From Streptomyces lincolnensis (GTDB lineage Bacteria > Actinomycetota > Actinomycetes > Streptomycetales > Streptomycetaceae): a DNA stretch of 64,000 bases. The stretch covers positions 248,001 to 312,000 of the forward strand of contig NZ_JAIHON010000009.1 of NCBI RefSeq assembly GCF_021173675.1, given 5' to 3'. This document shows positions 8,369 through 17,665 of this stretch, piece after piece (the first letter of the stretch is position 1; the number at the start of each line of letters is the position of its first letter). The notes under the pieces were generated by a model. The model had not been told where the DNA came from. It searched no databases and saw nothing but the letters and a program-made list of their open reading frames with translations. Made by a program: the position numbers and the translations under genes.

Positions 8369-11300
8369 TCACTGAGGGGCGGGGGCCAGGACGACCAGGG
8401 CCGTTCCCGCCTCGACCTGGTCACCCGGTCCGGCCAGGATCTCCGCGACCACGCCGCCGACCGGCGCGGGCACCCTGGACTCCATCTTCATGGCCTCCAG
8501 GGTGAGCAGCGGTTGTCCGGCCGTGACGGTGTCACCGGGCTCGACGTTCACCTGCCATACGGAGGCCGCGAACTCGGCCTCCACCAGGCGTCCGCCCGCG
8601 GGGATCTCGATGTCCTTCGGGGGCGTGGCCGGTGCGGCCGCGGCTTCGGCGCGGGTGAACTCGCCCGCGGCCTCCCAGGCGTCCCGTTCCGCCGAGAAGG
8701 CGGTCTGCTGGCGGGACCTGAACTCCGCGATGGACCCGGCGTGTTCGGCCAGGAAGGCCTGGTACTCGGCGAGCGAGAAGGTGCCCTCCTCGATGCGCGG
8801 GACGAAGCGGCCGGAGATGATGTCGGCGCGCAGCTGAAGGAGTTCGTCCGCGTCCACCGGGTACCACTTGATCCGGTCGAAGAAGCGCAGCAGCCAGGGC
8901 GAGCCCGGCTCGAACGCGCCGCGCTGCTGCCAGGGCGACCACACCTGGGTCGTCCGGCCCACGAACTGGTAGCCGCCGGGGCCCTCCATGCCGTAGACGC
9001 ACAGGTACGCGCCGCCGATGCCGACGGAGTTCTCGGCCGTCCAGGTGCGGGCCGGGTTGTACTTGGTGGTGACCAGGCGGTGCCGCGGGTCGAGCGGGGT
9101 GGCCACGGGGGCGCCCAGGTAGACGTCGCCCAGGCCCAGGACGAGGTACTCGGCGTCGAAGACCGTGCGGTGGACGTCGTCGACCGACTCCAGGCCGTTG
9201 ACGCGGCGGATGAACTCGATGTTCCACGGGCACCAGGGCGCGTCGTCGCGGACGCCGGCCATGTAGCGGGCGATCGCCTCGCGGGTGGCCGGGTCGTCCC
9301 AGGAGAGCGGGAGGTGGATGGTGCGGGAGGGGACCACCAGCTGGTCGCTCGGGGGCAGCGAGGCGGTGATCTCCCGGACGGCCGCGAGGAGTTCGGACTG
9401 CGGGAGACGGGCCGGGTTCGTCTGGATCTGGAGGGAGCGGATGCCGGGGGTGAGGTCGGTGATGCCGTCCGGGCCCCGCTCGGCCACCGCCTCCATCAGG
9501 GCGTGGACGCGCATGCGCAGGGCCAGGTCCAGCTGCATGGGTCCGAACTCGACCAGCAGGTTGTCGTCGCCGCTGCGGCGGTAGGTCACATCGCCGTCGC
9601 GGGCGAGGATGCCGCCGTCCACGACGGCCGGGCGGGCCGAGCCGTCGACCCGCACCGGGACGAATCTCACCGTGTCGCCGGGCCGCAGCTGGCCCAGCTT
9701 CCAGCGTTCCCACGAAGCGACCGTCGCCGGGCACACGAACCCGCCGAGCGAGGGGCCGTCCGGGCCGAGCAGCACCGGCATGTCGCCCGTGTAGTCGACG
9801 GCGCCGACCGAGTAGGGGGTGTCGTGGATGTTGGAGGGGTGCAGGCCCGCCTCGCCGCCGTCGGCGCGCGCCCAGCGCGGCTTCGGGCCGACCAGGCGGA
9901 CGCCGGTGCGCGCCGAGTTGAAGTGGACCTTCCAGTCGGCGGCGTAGAAGTCGTGGATGTCGTCCTCGGTGAAGAACTCCGGGGCGGCGTGCGGGCCTTC
10001 GACGGCGCCGATGTGCCAGGTCGAGTCGAAGGAGGGGATGTGGGAGGGGATGTCGGTGACCGGCGTCCCCTCGGCCATGCCGCCGCCGTGCAACACGTCC
10101 CCCGTGCGCAGCGCCCTGCCCCCGTGCCCGCCGAACCGGCCGAGCGTGAAGGTGCTCGCGCTGCCCAGGAAGGCGGGCACGTCGAGTCCGCCGGCGAACA
10201 GCACGTAGGTGCGCAGGCCGTGTTCGGTGGGGGCGCCGATCTCCAGCAGGGCTCCCGCCGGAACCGTCACCGGCTCCCACCGCGCGACCGGCGCGCCGTC
10301 CACGGCGACCGGGGCCGGGGCGCCCGTCACGCACACGGTCGTCGGGTGCGTGAACCGCAGTGACGGGCCCTGGAGGGTGCATTCGAGGCCCGGTGCGCCC
10401 TCGTCGTTGCCGAGCGCGCGGTTGCCGAGCCGGAAAGAGCGGTCGTCCATCGGGCCGCTCGGCGGCACACCGACCTGCCAGTGGCCGACGCGGCCCGGCC
10501 AGTCCTGCACGGTGGTGAGCGTGCCCCCGGAGACGACCTCGATCCGGGGCGTCGGGTCGCGCACCTCGTCCAGGGTGGCCGTCGAATGGGTCGCCGAGGC
10601 GAAGCGGGAGTCGGCGAGCGCCGCCCGCACCAGACCCAGGTTGGTCTCGATGCCGTCGACGCGGGTGCGCGCCAGGGCCTCGTCCAGCCGCTCCAGCGCG
10701 CGCCGCCGGTCCGGGCCGTACGCGATGATCTTCGCGAGCATGGGGTCGTACGACGTCGTCACCTCGGTGCCGGTCTCCACCCAGCCGTCGACCCGGACGC
10801 CCTGCGGGAACTCCACCCGGGTCAGCAGGCCGGCGCCGGGACGGTGGTCGCGGGAGGGGTCCTCGGCGTACACGCGGGCCTCGACGGCGTGGCCGCGCGG
10901 CGGGCTCGGGGCGCGGACGACGTGCCGCTCGCCGCGGGCGAGGCGGAGCATCCACGCGACCAGGTCGACGCCGTAGATCTCCTCGGTGACCGGATGCTCC
11001 ACCTGGAGGCGGGTGTTGACCTCCAGGAACCAGGCCTCCTCGCGGGCGGCGTCGTAGACGAACTCGACGGTTCCGGCGGAGCGGTAGTCGACGGACGCGC
11101 ACAGATCGCGTGCGGCGACGGTCAGTTGTTCGCGGACGTGGGTGGGCAGGCCGGGGGCCGGGGCCTCCTCCAGCACTTTCTGGTTGCGGCGCTGGAGGCT
11201 GCAGTCGCGGTCCCCGAAGGTGACCACGGTGCCGTCGCCGTCGCCGAAGACCTGCACCTCGACATGGCGGGCGTGCTCCACCAGCCGCTCCAGGAAGACG

Positions 11301-11887
11301 CCGGCCGTGGAGAAGGAGGCGGCGGCCACGCGCTGCACGCGCTCCCAGGCGTCCGCGAGCTCGTCGGCGGAGCCGCAGGCCGACATGCCGATGCCGCCGC
11401 CCCCGCCGGTCGCCTTCAGCATCACGGGGTAGCCGACGGCCTCCGCTGCGGCCAGTGCCTCGTCCAGCGAGCCCAGCAGCCCGGTCCCCGGTGCCAATGG
11501 CACTCCGGCCGCCTCGGCCGCCGCCCGCGCGGTGTGCTTGGCGCCGAACAGCTCCAGCTGGTCCGGCGTGGGGCCCACGAAGACGATCCCGGCCTCCTCG
11601 CACCGGCGCGCGAACACGGCGTCCTCGGACAGGAAGCCGTAGCCGGGATGGATGGCGCCCGCGCCCGTGTCCTTGGCCGCCCTCAGCACCAGGTCGGCGT
11701 CGAGGTACGACTCCTTCGCGGGCGCCGGGCCGAGCCGCACCGCCTCGTCGGCGAGCCGGACGTGCGGGGCGGAGCGGTCGGCGTCGGAGTACACCGCCAC
11801 GGTCCTCAGGCCCAGTTCGCGGGCGGTGCGGATGATCCGGACCGCTATCTCGCCCCGGTTGGCCACCAGCAGGGTGTCGAAGCTCAT
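8369..11887 (-). CDS. Biotin-dependent urea/guanidine carboxylase
   Basis: 1172 aa. Domain order: biotin carboxylase (residues ~1-450, with ATP-grasp KATGGGGGIGMSA), KipA/KipI-like allophanate-hydrolase-subunit domains forming the carboxyltransferase (~465-1060), then a C-terminal biotin carrier domain with LEAMKMESR (biotinyl Lys). This is the full urea carboxylase architecture. Neighbouring DUF1989 proteins are the published mark of the subgroup that carboxylates guanidine, so guanidine carboxylase is the more likely role; the preference cannot be read with certainty here. Start ATG at 11887 overlaps the stop of the upstream gene (ATGA), implying translational coupling. Confidence 0.92.
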   Translation of the reverse strand: MSFDTLLVANRGEIAVRIIRTARELGLRTVAVYSDADRSAPHVRLADEAVRLGPAPAKESYLDADLVLRAAKDTGAGAIHPGYGFLSEDAVFARRCEEAGIVFVGPTPDQLELFGAKHTARAAAEAAGVPLAPGTGLLGSLDEALAAAEAVGYPVMLKATGGGGGIGMSACGSADELADAWERVQRVAAASFSTAGVFLERLVEHARHVEVQVFGDGDGTVVTFGDRDCSLQRRNQKVLEEAPAPGLPTHVREQLTVAARDLCASVDYRSAGTVEFVYDAAREEAWFLEVNTRLQVEHPVTEEIYGVDLVAWMLRLARGERHVVRAPSPPRGHAVEARVYAEDPSRDHRPGAGLLTRVEFPQGVRVDGWVETGTEVTTSYDPMLAKIIAYGPDRRRALERLDEALARTRVDGIETNLGLVRAALADSRFASATHSTATLDEVRDPTPRIEVVSGGTLTTVQDWPGRVGHWQVGVPPSGPMDDRSFRLGNRALGNDEGAPGLECTLQGPSLRFTHPTTVCVTGAPAPVAVDGAPVARWEPVTVPAGALLEIGAPTEHGLRTYVLFAGGLDVPAFLGSASTFTLGRFGGHGGRALRTGDVLHGGGMAEGTPVTDIPSHIPSFDSTWHIGAVEGPHAAPEFFTEDDIHDFYAADWKVHFNSARTGVRLVGPKPRWARADGGEAGLHPSNIHDTPYSVGAVDYTGDMPVLLGPDGPSLGGFVCPATVASWERWKLGQLRPGDTVRFVPVRVDGSARPAVVDGGILARDGDVTYRRSGDDNLLVEFGPMQLDLALRMRVHALMEAVAERGPDGITDLTPGIRSLQIQTNPARLPQSELLAAVREITASLPPSDQLVVPSRTIHLPLSWDDPATREAIARYMAGVRDDAPWCPWNIEFIRRVNGLESVDDVHRTVFDAEYLVLGLGDVYLGAPVATPLDPRHRLVTTKYNPARTWTAENSVGIGGAYLCVYGMEGPGGYQFVGRTTQVWSPWQQRGAFEPGSPWLLRFFDRIKWYPVDADELLQLRADIISGRFVPRIEEGTFSLAEYQAFLAEHAGSIAEFRSRQQTAFSAERDAWEAAGEFTRAEAAAAPATPPKDIEIPAGGRLVEAEFAASVWQVNVEPGDTVTAGQPLLTLEAMKMESRVPAPVGGVVAEILAGPGDQVEAGTALVVLAPAPQ

Positions 11888-12570
11888 GCGGTGATCCCCC
11901 GGTCGTCCGCCCCGGTGATCGTCATCTCCACCGCCGTCGGCTCGAAGCCGTTGCACGGGTTGTTGATCTGGGGGCAGTTGGAGACCAGGACGAGGACGTC
12001 CCGTTCGGCGCGCAGGGTCAGGGACAGTCCGGGCGCGGAGATGCCGTCGACGATGCCGAGGGTGCCGTCCTTCTCGACCGGCACGTTCATGTACCAGTTG
12101 ATGTTGGAGACGAGGTCGCGCTTGCCGAGGCCGTGCTTGGCGCCCTCGGCCAGGAAGTTGTCCACGCAGGCGTGCTGCGACCAGGTGTGGTGACCGTAGC
12201 GCAGGGTGTTGGACTCCTTGGAGCAGGCGCCGCCGACCGTGTCGTGCCGGCCCACGTCGTCGGCGACCACCGTCATCAGCGGGGTGTACTCGTTCGACAT
12301 CAGCACGCTGCCCGTGGTCAGGAAGATCCCGCCCTGGGCGTGGACGGTGTCGGGGGCGCTGTAGCGGACCGCGGTGTCCTGGGCGTCGTAGACGAGGAAG
12401 TCGACGGCCTGGTTGCCGTGCAGGTCGGTGATGGTCAGCGTCTGGCCGGTGCGGACGACGGCGGACCAGGCGGCGCGGGCGGGGACGACGGTCTTTGTGG
12501 GAGCGGTCGTCGTCACAGGGGTGGTGGTCGTCATGGGAGCCGCGGTGTTCGCGGGAGTGGAGGTGTTCAC
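11884..12570 (-). CDS. DUF1989 protein (UAAP2; carboxyguanidine deiminase-like subunit)
   Basis: 228 aa from a GTG at 12570 that overlaps the preceding stop (GTGA). The N-terminus is a low-complexity Thr/Pro/Ala stretch of ~25 residues, then a DUF1989 domain with VVRTGQTLTITDLHGNQAVD, GGACSKESN and NCPQINNPCNGF; the Cys residues are probable metal ligands. These urea-carboxylase-associated proteins have been shown in other bacteria to form a two-subunit carboxyguanidine deiminase (CgdAB) that converts carboxyguanidine to allophanate. Placed between UAAP1 and the carboxylase, it fits that role. Which of CgdA or CgdB it represents is not decided. Confidence 0.88.
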   Translation of the reverse strand: MNTSTPANTAAPMTTTTPVTTTAPTKTVVPARAAWSAVVRTGQTLTITDLHGNQAVDFLVYDAQDTAVRYSAPDTVHAQGGIFLTTGSVLMSNEYTPLMTVVADDVGRHDTVGGACSKESNTLRYGHHTWSQHACVDNFLAEGAKHGLGKRDLVSNINWYMNVPVEKDGTLGIVDGISAPGLSLTLRAERDVLVLVSNCPQINNPCNGFEPTAVEMTITGADDRGITA

Positions 12571-13391
12571 GCGAGCCCCCTCGCGGCGAGGAATTCGGCG
12601 GTGTTGAGGAAGGCGCGGCGGCCTTCGGGGGTGGCGTCCCACAGCGGGTCGCCGGGGCGGGTGGCCTCGGCGCGCCAGGCGAGGACCTCCAGCGGGGTGC
12701 TGACGTACTCGGGGCGCGGGTCGGACGGATGCGGGACGTTGGCGATCAGGACCGTGACGTCCTGCTCGGCGCGCAGGGTGACGTGGGCGCCGGGTCCGGC
12801 GGAGCCGGTGAAGTCCAGGGCGCCGTCCTCGCGGACCTCCACGCCCTGGAAGAAGGAGAGGGAGGGCGGTAGATCGCGGGGTTCGAGGCCGTTCTTCGCG
12901 GCCGCCAGCTTGAACAGCTCGCGGCCCGCGGGGGAGGGGCCCTGGGGCGTGCCGTCGCCGTAGCGTCCGGTGTTGCGGGCCAGGGTGGAGGTGCCGCACA
13001 GGGCGTCGTGCCGGCCGGAGCTGTCGGCGACGACCGAGGCGAGGACACGGCCCTGGTCGGAGAGCAGCAGCTGCCCCGCGCCGAGGTAGGCGTTCCACTG
13101 GACCTTCACCGTGTCGGCGACGTTCAGCCGCTCCCAGGGGCGGTCGGCCACGTACAGCAGGACGTGGGCGCAGGCGTCGCCGCGCAGGTCGGTCAGGCGC
13201 AGCTCGGTGCCGCGGGCCAGCACCCGGTGGGTGTAGTTGCCGCCCGCGACGGTCTCGGCCCACACCAGGCGGTCCGCCTCGCAGGGCGGTTCGGGCCAGT
13301 CCCGGGCCGGGACGACGGGCATCGCCTCGGCGCGGGCGCCCTCCTGGGCACGCGCGTGGTCGCGGGCTCCGTACGTGGTCTCTGTCGCCAT
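12567..13391 (-). CDS. DUF1989 protein (UAAP1; carboxyguanidine deiminase-like subunit)
   Basis: 274 aa, ATG at 13391 with GGAGG nine bases upstream. The DUF1989 domain spans ~residues 40-230: ETVAGGNYTHRVLARGTELR, DACAHVLLY and GRHDALCGTST are typical. It is a paralogue of the next gene, and the pair is expected to act as one complex. It is first in the operon, preceded by an 87-bp leader and a palindromic operator, with the TetR gene divergent. I looked for a guanidine-I riboswitch in the leader and saw none, so control is probably by TetR. Confidence 0.88.
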   Translation of the reverse strand: MATETTYGARDHARAQEGARAEAMPVVPARDWPEPPCEADRLVWAETVAGGNYTHRVLARGTELRLTDLRGDACAHVLLYVADRPWERLNVADTVKVQWNAYLGAGQLLLSDQGRVLASVVADSSGRHDALCGTSTLARNTGRYGDGTPQGPSPAGRELFKLAAAKNGLEPRDLPPSLSFFQGVEVREDGALDFTGSAGPGAHVTLRAEQDVTVLIANVPHPSDPRPEYVSTPLEVLAWRAEATRPGDPLWDATPEGRRAFLNTAEFLAARGLA

Positions 13392-13478
13392 ACCGGCACC
13401 TCCGGCTGTCGGTCTGTGGCCTGCTGCGCTGTGGCCTGCGTCTCTGGGGACTGCTTCGCCGCTGTCGCTCCTGGTGCT

Positions 13479-13500
13479 ATTTCTGTCGCTCGACAGAAAT
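13479..13500. promoter_or_regulatory. 22-bp palindromic operator in the TetR/UAAP1 divergent region
   Basis: Perfect arms ATTTCTGTCG and CGACAGAAAT separated by CT. It lies 87 bp upstream of UAAP1 and 100 bp upstream of tetR. The same palindrome, with one mismatch and the same flanking TAGGCA, recurs at 25177-25198 before the APC permease gene. It is the best candidate for the binding site of the adjacent TetR protein. Confidence 0.8.
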
Positions 13501-13600
13501 TAGGCACAGGGCGCGTCACCTGCGTTGCCGTGGCGTTGCCGCCCCGTTACCGGGCCCTCACGAAGATCGCTCAGAGGGCCGGTGTGCGAGGATCGAACGC

Positions 13601-14242
13601 ATGGGAGCAGCACGGACAGGGGCGGGCCGCCGGGTCGGCAGGCCGCGCGCCGCGCAGCGGCCGGACAGCGGCCTGGAGCCGCGCGAGGAACTCCTCGCCG
13701 CCGCCGCGGAGTTGTTCACCACCCTCGGCTACGCGGCCACCTCCACCCGGGCCGTCGCCGAGCGCGCCGGGATGCGCCAGGCGTCCATGTACCACTACGT
13801 CTCCGGCAAGGAGGAGCTGCTCGCCCTGCTCCTGGAGTCCACGGTCACCCCCTCGCTGGCCTACGCCCGTGACCTCCTCGCCGACGACACGACCCCGGCC
13901 GAGCGGCGGCTGTGGGAGCTGTGCCGGGCGGACGTCGGGGTCCTGTGCGGCGGGGCGCACAACCTCGGCGTGCTGTACCTGCTGCCCGAGGTGCGCGACG
14001 AGCGGTTCGCCGGTTTCCATGCCGTGCGGGCCGAACTCAAGGGCGCCTACCGGCAGTTGATCGCCGCGACGGCGGCGGGGGGCGCGCTTCCCGAGGGTGC
14101 GCTCGATCTGCGGACGGACCTGGTCTTCGGGCTCATCGAGGGGGTCATCCTGGTCCGCCGGTCCGATCCGGAGCGGTCGGTGTCGGTGTCCGTGTTCGCG
14201 GAGGCGACGGCGGATGCCGCGCTGCGCGTCGTGGGGGTCTGA
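13601..14242 (+). CDS. TetR-family transcriptional regulator
   Basis: 213 aa. After a ~25-residue basic N-terminal arm, residues ~27-75 hold a TetR HTH (EELLAAAAELFTTLGYAATS, then GMRQASMYHYVSGKEELL). The C-terminal ligand domain is not recognisable to a subfamily. The ATG at 13601 follows GAGGAT. It is divergent from the four-gene carboxylase operon across 209 bp containing a perfect palindrome, so it most likely represses that operon and itself; the ligand may be guanidine, a carboxylated intermediate or a nitrogen metabolite (inference). Confidence 0.88.
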   Translation: MGAARTGAGRRVGRPRAAQRPDSGLEPREELLAAAAELFTTLGYAATSTRAVAERAGMRQASMYHYVSGKEELLALLLESTVTPSLAYARDLLADDTTPAERRLWELCRADVGVLCGGAHNLGVLYLLPEVRDERFAGFHAVRAELKGAYRQLIAATAAGGALPEGALDLRTDLVFGLIEGVILVRRSDPERSVSVSVFAEATADAALRVVGV

Positions 14243-14555
14243 GGCGGGGCGCGAGAGGGCTGAGCTCGGCCGGTGAGGGGGGCTTGCGGCCCCGGCCCGC
14301 AGGGGCACGTCGCTCATCGCGGTGACTGTTTTCGCATGCCTGTACGCCGTGACGCACCGTGTTCGAACGAAGCCGCAGCGTGTAAATGGAGTCGAGCGTA
14401 CTCCTCCCGCATGCCCGTTTTCAGGTGCTTGCTGAATATGACACGGCGATGATCCGGTCGGACTAAGCTCGCCCGCAGCGCACCGAGTTGATGTGTATTC
14501 GTGCGCTTGTTCCCTATATGTGCGACTCCCCGTCGATATGTCTCAGAGGGCCCAC
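14243..14555 (+). other. Intergenic region before the conservon
   Basis: 313 bp without a convincing gene. Base composition is visibly lower in G+C from about 14380 to 14540. It should contain the rarA promoter; TAAGCT near 14465 could be a -10, but no matching -35 is clear. Small open frames here lack ribosome binding sites. Confidence 0.4.
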
Positions 14556-16145
14556 ATGGTGAGTGTTCAATCCCCCCCAGGACGCCGTGAACTGCCGTAT
14601 GCGCGCGTGCTGTTGCTCCCCGCCATAGTCATGGCCGCGGCGACCGGGGCCGCCGTCGCGGCAGTGCAGCAGCCCGCACGGGTCGCCGTCGGCTTGTGCG
14701 GTGCCATCGCCACGCTGCTGGTGATCGCGGTGGCGGCGGAAGCGGTCCGGCGCGGTCGTGAACTGCGGGACCAGCGCCGCGAGCACGAGCGGCGCACCGC
14801 TCATCTCCAGCAGCGCGTCGCCGAGCACGACAAGGACCTGATCCGGTTCGCCAAGGAGATCGCGCCCACCGCGCTGGACCTTCTGCGCCGCGGAAGTTCC
14901 CCCACAGAGGTGATTCGTCGACTCGGTGACACCGACCCCGCGTGGGGGAGGCTGCCCGACGCGCAGATCCACCTCCTGGAGACGGTGCTCAAGATCGTCG
15001 ACACCGAGGACATCATGCGCGACGCCGCGCAGCGCTCCTTCGTGAACATCGCCCGCCGCGTCCAGGCCATCGTCCACCAGCAGGCCAACGAACTGCGGGA
15101 GATGGAGGAGGACCACGGGCGCAACCCCGAGGTCTTCGACGACCTCCTGCGCATCGACCACGGCACCGCGCTGATCGGCCGCCTCGCCGACTCCATCTCC
15201 GTCCTCGGCGGCGGCCGCCCCGGCCGTCAGTGGCCCGAGCCCGTCGCGCTGTACAGCGTGCTGCGCGGCGCCATGTCCCGGATCCTGGAGTACCGGCGCA
15301 TCGACCTGTCGTCCATCGCCAAGGTCAACGTCAAGGGCACGGCCGTCGAGCCCGTGATCCACGCCGCGGCCGAGCTCCTCGACAACGCCACGCGGTACTC
15401 CCCGCCGCAGAGCAAGGTGCACGTCACCGCCACCGAGGTGCAGACCGGCGTCTGCATCGAGATCGAGGACGCCGGCGTCAGCCTCAGCGAGGAGGCGCGC
15501 CTGAGGGCCGAGGGCATGCTGGAGCGCGCCAAGGCGGGCGTCGACCTCCAGGACCTCGGCGAGTCCCCGCGCCTCGGCCTCGCCGTCGTGGGCCGGCTCT
15601 GCAAGACGTACGACATGCAGGTCTCCCTGCGTGCCTCCGCGTACGGCGGTGTCCGCGCCATCCTCGTCGTGCCCAGCGACATGCTCACCGACGAGCCCGG
15701 TGTCGGACTCGCCCACGGCATCGGCGCCACCGCCGTGCCCAAGGCCGAACTCGGTGCCCTGCCCGGCCCCAAGCGCACGGTCAAGAGGCGCCGTCCCACC
15801 AGCCCCAAGTTCACGACGCCGATCTCCATGGAGGACGACGTCCCCGAGGTCACCGAGTGGACGGCGGGCGGGCTGCCGCAGCGCCGCAGCCGGGTCAAGA
15901 CCCCGCTCAGCCAGCGCTACGCCGAGCAGGCCGAGATCGAGCGCGCCGAGCGGGAGGGCCGGCCGACCATCTGGTCGACGGCCGCGCGCGAACCGGAACC
16001 CGAGCAGAAGCCGGACGACACCCCGCCGGGCCTGTGGGTCCAGGCGTTCATGGACGGCCTCAAGCGCCCCACCTCTTCCGCAGAAACCCAGCCGACCGAC
16101 GAACCGGCCCGTACAGAGGCCGAAGACGAGGGGAACCTCAAGTGA
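14556..16145 (+). CDS. rarA: Conservon sensor kinase-like protein RarA/CvnA9
   Basis: 529 aa from the ATG at 14556, preceded by AGAGGG (14545-14550); an in-frame ATG at 14538 is less well placed. Two hydrophobic helices (~residues 17-35 and 43-60) anchor it. A long coiled cytoplasmic segment and an HATPase_c fold follow: AAELLDNATRYSPP (N box), EIEDAGVSLSEEARL, and GLAVVGRLCKTYD. A classical phosphoacceptor H-box is not clear, as is typical of CvnA. The C-terminal ~130 residues are polar and disordered. It heads the five-gene conservon; RarA-E in S. coelicolor forms a membrane complex like an eukaryotic GPCR module that represses aerial growth. Confidence 0.9.
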   Translation: MVSVQSPPGRRELPYARVLLLPAIVMAAATGAAVAAVQQPARVAVGLCGAIATLLVIAVAAEAVRRGRELRDQRREHERRTAHLQQRVAEHDKDLIRFAKEIAPTALDLLRRGSSPTEVIRRLGDTDPAWGRLPDAQIHLLETVLKIVDTEDIMRDAAQRSFVNIARRVQAIVHQQANELREMEEDHGRNPEVFDDLLRIDHGTALIGRLADSISVLGGGRPGRQWPEPVALYSVLRGAMSRILEYRRIDLSSIAKVNVKGTAVEPVIHAAAELLDNATRYSPPQSKVHVTATEVQTGVCIEIEDAGVSLSEEARLRAEGMLERAKAGVDLQDLGESPRLGLAVVGRLCKTYDMQVSLRASAYGGVRAILVVPSDMLTDEPGVGLAHGIGATAVPKAELGALPGPKRTVKRRRPTSPKFTTPISMEDDVPEVTEWTAGGLPQRRSRVKTPLSQRYAEQAEIERAEREGRPTIWSTAAREPEPEQKPDDTPPGLWVQAFMDGLKRPTSSAETQPTDEPARTEAEDEGNLK

Positions 16146-16549
16146 TCCAGCAGCGAGGCAACTTCGACTGGATGCTCCAGGACCTCGCCAAAGGCGTACC
16201 GGGCATCGAGATGATCGTGGTGCTCTCCGCCGACGGCCTGCGCATCGCCCGGCACGGCGGAGACCCCGACACCGCCGACCGTGTCGCCGCCGCCTGTGCC
16301 GGGCTCCAGAGCCTGGCGGGCGCCGTCGCCCAGGAGATCCCCGGCAGCGACGGCAAGATGAAGATGGTCCTCATCGAGATCCACGGGGGCTACTTCTACC
16401 TGATGGCCGCGGGCCCCAACGCCTACCTCGCGGTGCTCTCCGACATCATCACCGAGCCCGGCCACATGAGCGCCCGCATGAGCGACCTGGTCGTCCGCAT
16501 CGGCGCGCACCTCACCAGTCCGCCCAGGCGCAACGGGCAGACCGTATGA
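16142..16549 (+). CDS. rarB: Roadblock/LC7 protein RarB/CvnB9
   Basis: 135 aa, GTG start at 16142 overlapping the rarA stop (GTGA). The roadblock/LC7 fold is recognisable: DWMLQDLAKGVPGIEMIVVL, SADGLRIARHGG, then VLIEIHGGYFYLMAAGPNAY. In bacteria these proteins act as GTPase-activating or scaffold partners (MglB-like) of small GTPases, which here is RarD two genes downstream. Tight overlaps on both sides imply coupled, stoichiometric synthesis. Confidence 0.92.
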   Translation: MIQQRGNFDWMLQDLAKGVPGIEMIVVLSADGLRIARHGGDPDTADRVAAACAGLQSLAGAVAQEIPGSDGKMKMVLIEIHGGYFYLMAAGPNAYLAVLSDIITEPGHMSARMSDLVVRIGAHLTSPPRRNGQTV

Positions 16550-16968
16550 CTCCTCCGCAACGCCGACGGCGATATCCCAAGGCCACTCCGGAACCGACAC
16601 CACAACCCGCGAAGGAGGGCCAGAACCCACCCGAGGGACCGAAGAAGAACCCCGAGCGCCTGTACGTCATCACCGGCCCCGACGGAGCCGAGCGCTCGGA
16701 GCTCGACCTGGTCACGTTAATCGTGGCGCACGCCGACCCACCGCCCTCCGCCACGCCCGAGCAGGCGGCGCTGCTCAGGCTCTGCACGGCCCCCCTCTCC
16801 GTGGCCGAGCTGTCCGCCTATCTCAGCCTCCCGTTCAGCGTGGTGACCGTCCTGCTCACCGAGCTGCTGACGGCCGAACTGGTGACGGCGCGCGCCCCGA
16901 TCATCCGCCAGGCGCTGGCCGACCGTTCCCTCCTCGAAGCGGTGATGCATGGACTTCAAAAGCTCTGA
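16546..16968 (+). CDS. rarC: DUF742 protein RarC/CvnC9, with a TTA codon
   Basis: 140 aa, ATG at 16546 overlapping the rarB stop (ATGA). The first ~35 residues are basic and proline-rich. The DUF742 core (RLYVITGPDGAER to the C-terminus) includes a winged-helix-like section, APLSVAELSAYLSLPFSVV. Codon 58 (16717-16719) is TTA, so translation should need the bldA tRNA. Because the genes are overlapped, this may tie the whole downstream half of the conservon to development. Confidence 0.92.
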   Translation: MTPPQRRRRYPKATPEPTPQPAKEGQNPPEGPKKNPERLYVITGPDGAERSELDLVTLIVAHADPPPSATPEQAALLRLCTAPLSVAELSAYLSLPFSVVTVLLTELLTAELVTARAPIIRQALADRSLLEAVMHGLQKL

Positions 16969-17569
16969 CACCATCCCCGGTCCGCGAACCGAGGACCACC
17001 TCCCGCACACCGCCGAGGCCGCGGTCAAGATCGTCATCGTCGGCGGCTTCGGCGTCGGCAAGACGACCATGGTCGGCTCGGTCAGCGAGATCAAACCGCT
17101 GACCACCGAGGAGACCATGACCCAGGCCGGTGTCGGGGTCGACGACAACTACGGCTCCGAGACCAAGACGGCCACCACCGTGGCCATGGACTTCGGCCGC
17201 ATCAGCATCACCGAACAGCTGGTGCTCTACCTCTTCGGCACCCCGGGCCAGGAGCGCTTCTGGTTCCTGTGGAACGGCCTGTTCGAAGGCGCGCTCGGCG
17301 CGGTGGTCCTGGTGGACACCCGCCGCCTCGAAGTCAGCTTCGACGTCATGGGCCGTCTGGAAGAGCGCGGAGTGCCGTTCGTCGTCGCCGTCAACACCTT
17401 CCCCGACGGCCCCCGCCACTCCATCGACGACCTCCGCACCGCGCTCGACCTCAGCGAGGACATCCCCATCGTCGAGTGCGACGCCCGCCGACGGGCCTCC
17501 AGCCGGGACGTGCTGATGACGCTGCTGCAGTTCCTCCACTCGCTGGCGGTGGAGAAGGCTCCGGTGTGA
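16949..17569 (+). CDS. rarD: Small Ras-like GTPase RarD/CvnD9
   Basis: 206 aa; ATG at 16949, overlapping rarC by 20 bp. G-domain motifs: P-loop GGFGVGKTT (~33-41), switch/G3 FGTPGQERF (~97-105) and an NKxD-equivalent AVNTF (~146-150), which replaces canonical NKxD as in other conservon and MglA-like GTPases. It is the switch component of the conservon, expected to interact with RarB and RarA at the membrane. Confidence 0.93.
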   Translation: MDFKSSDTIPGPRTEDHLPHTAEAAVKIVIVGGFGVGKTTMVGSVSEIKPLTTEETMTQAGVGVDDNYGSETKTATTVAMDFGRISITEQLVLYLFGTPGQERFWFLWNGLFEGALGAVVLVDTRRLEVSFDVMGRLEERGVPFVVAVNTFPDGPRHSIDDLRTALDLSEDIPIVECDARRRASSRDVLMTLLQFLHSLAVEKAPV

Positions 17570-17665
17570 CCCCCGGACGACCTTTCCGCGCTCCCGGTTC
17601 CGCCCGGACCGGGGCAGCCCCCACTTCCCTCAGTACAGATCGACCTCAGCTTCGGAGCGATCATC

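Noticed and set aside
13392..13478. Possible guanidine-I (ykkC) riboswitch in the UAAP1 leader
   Set aside because: The 87-base leader lacks the conserved ykkC blocks I would expect and is too short; a palindromic operator explains control better.
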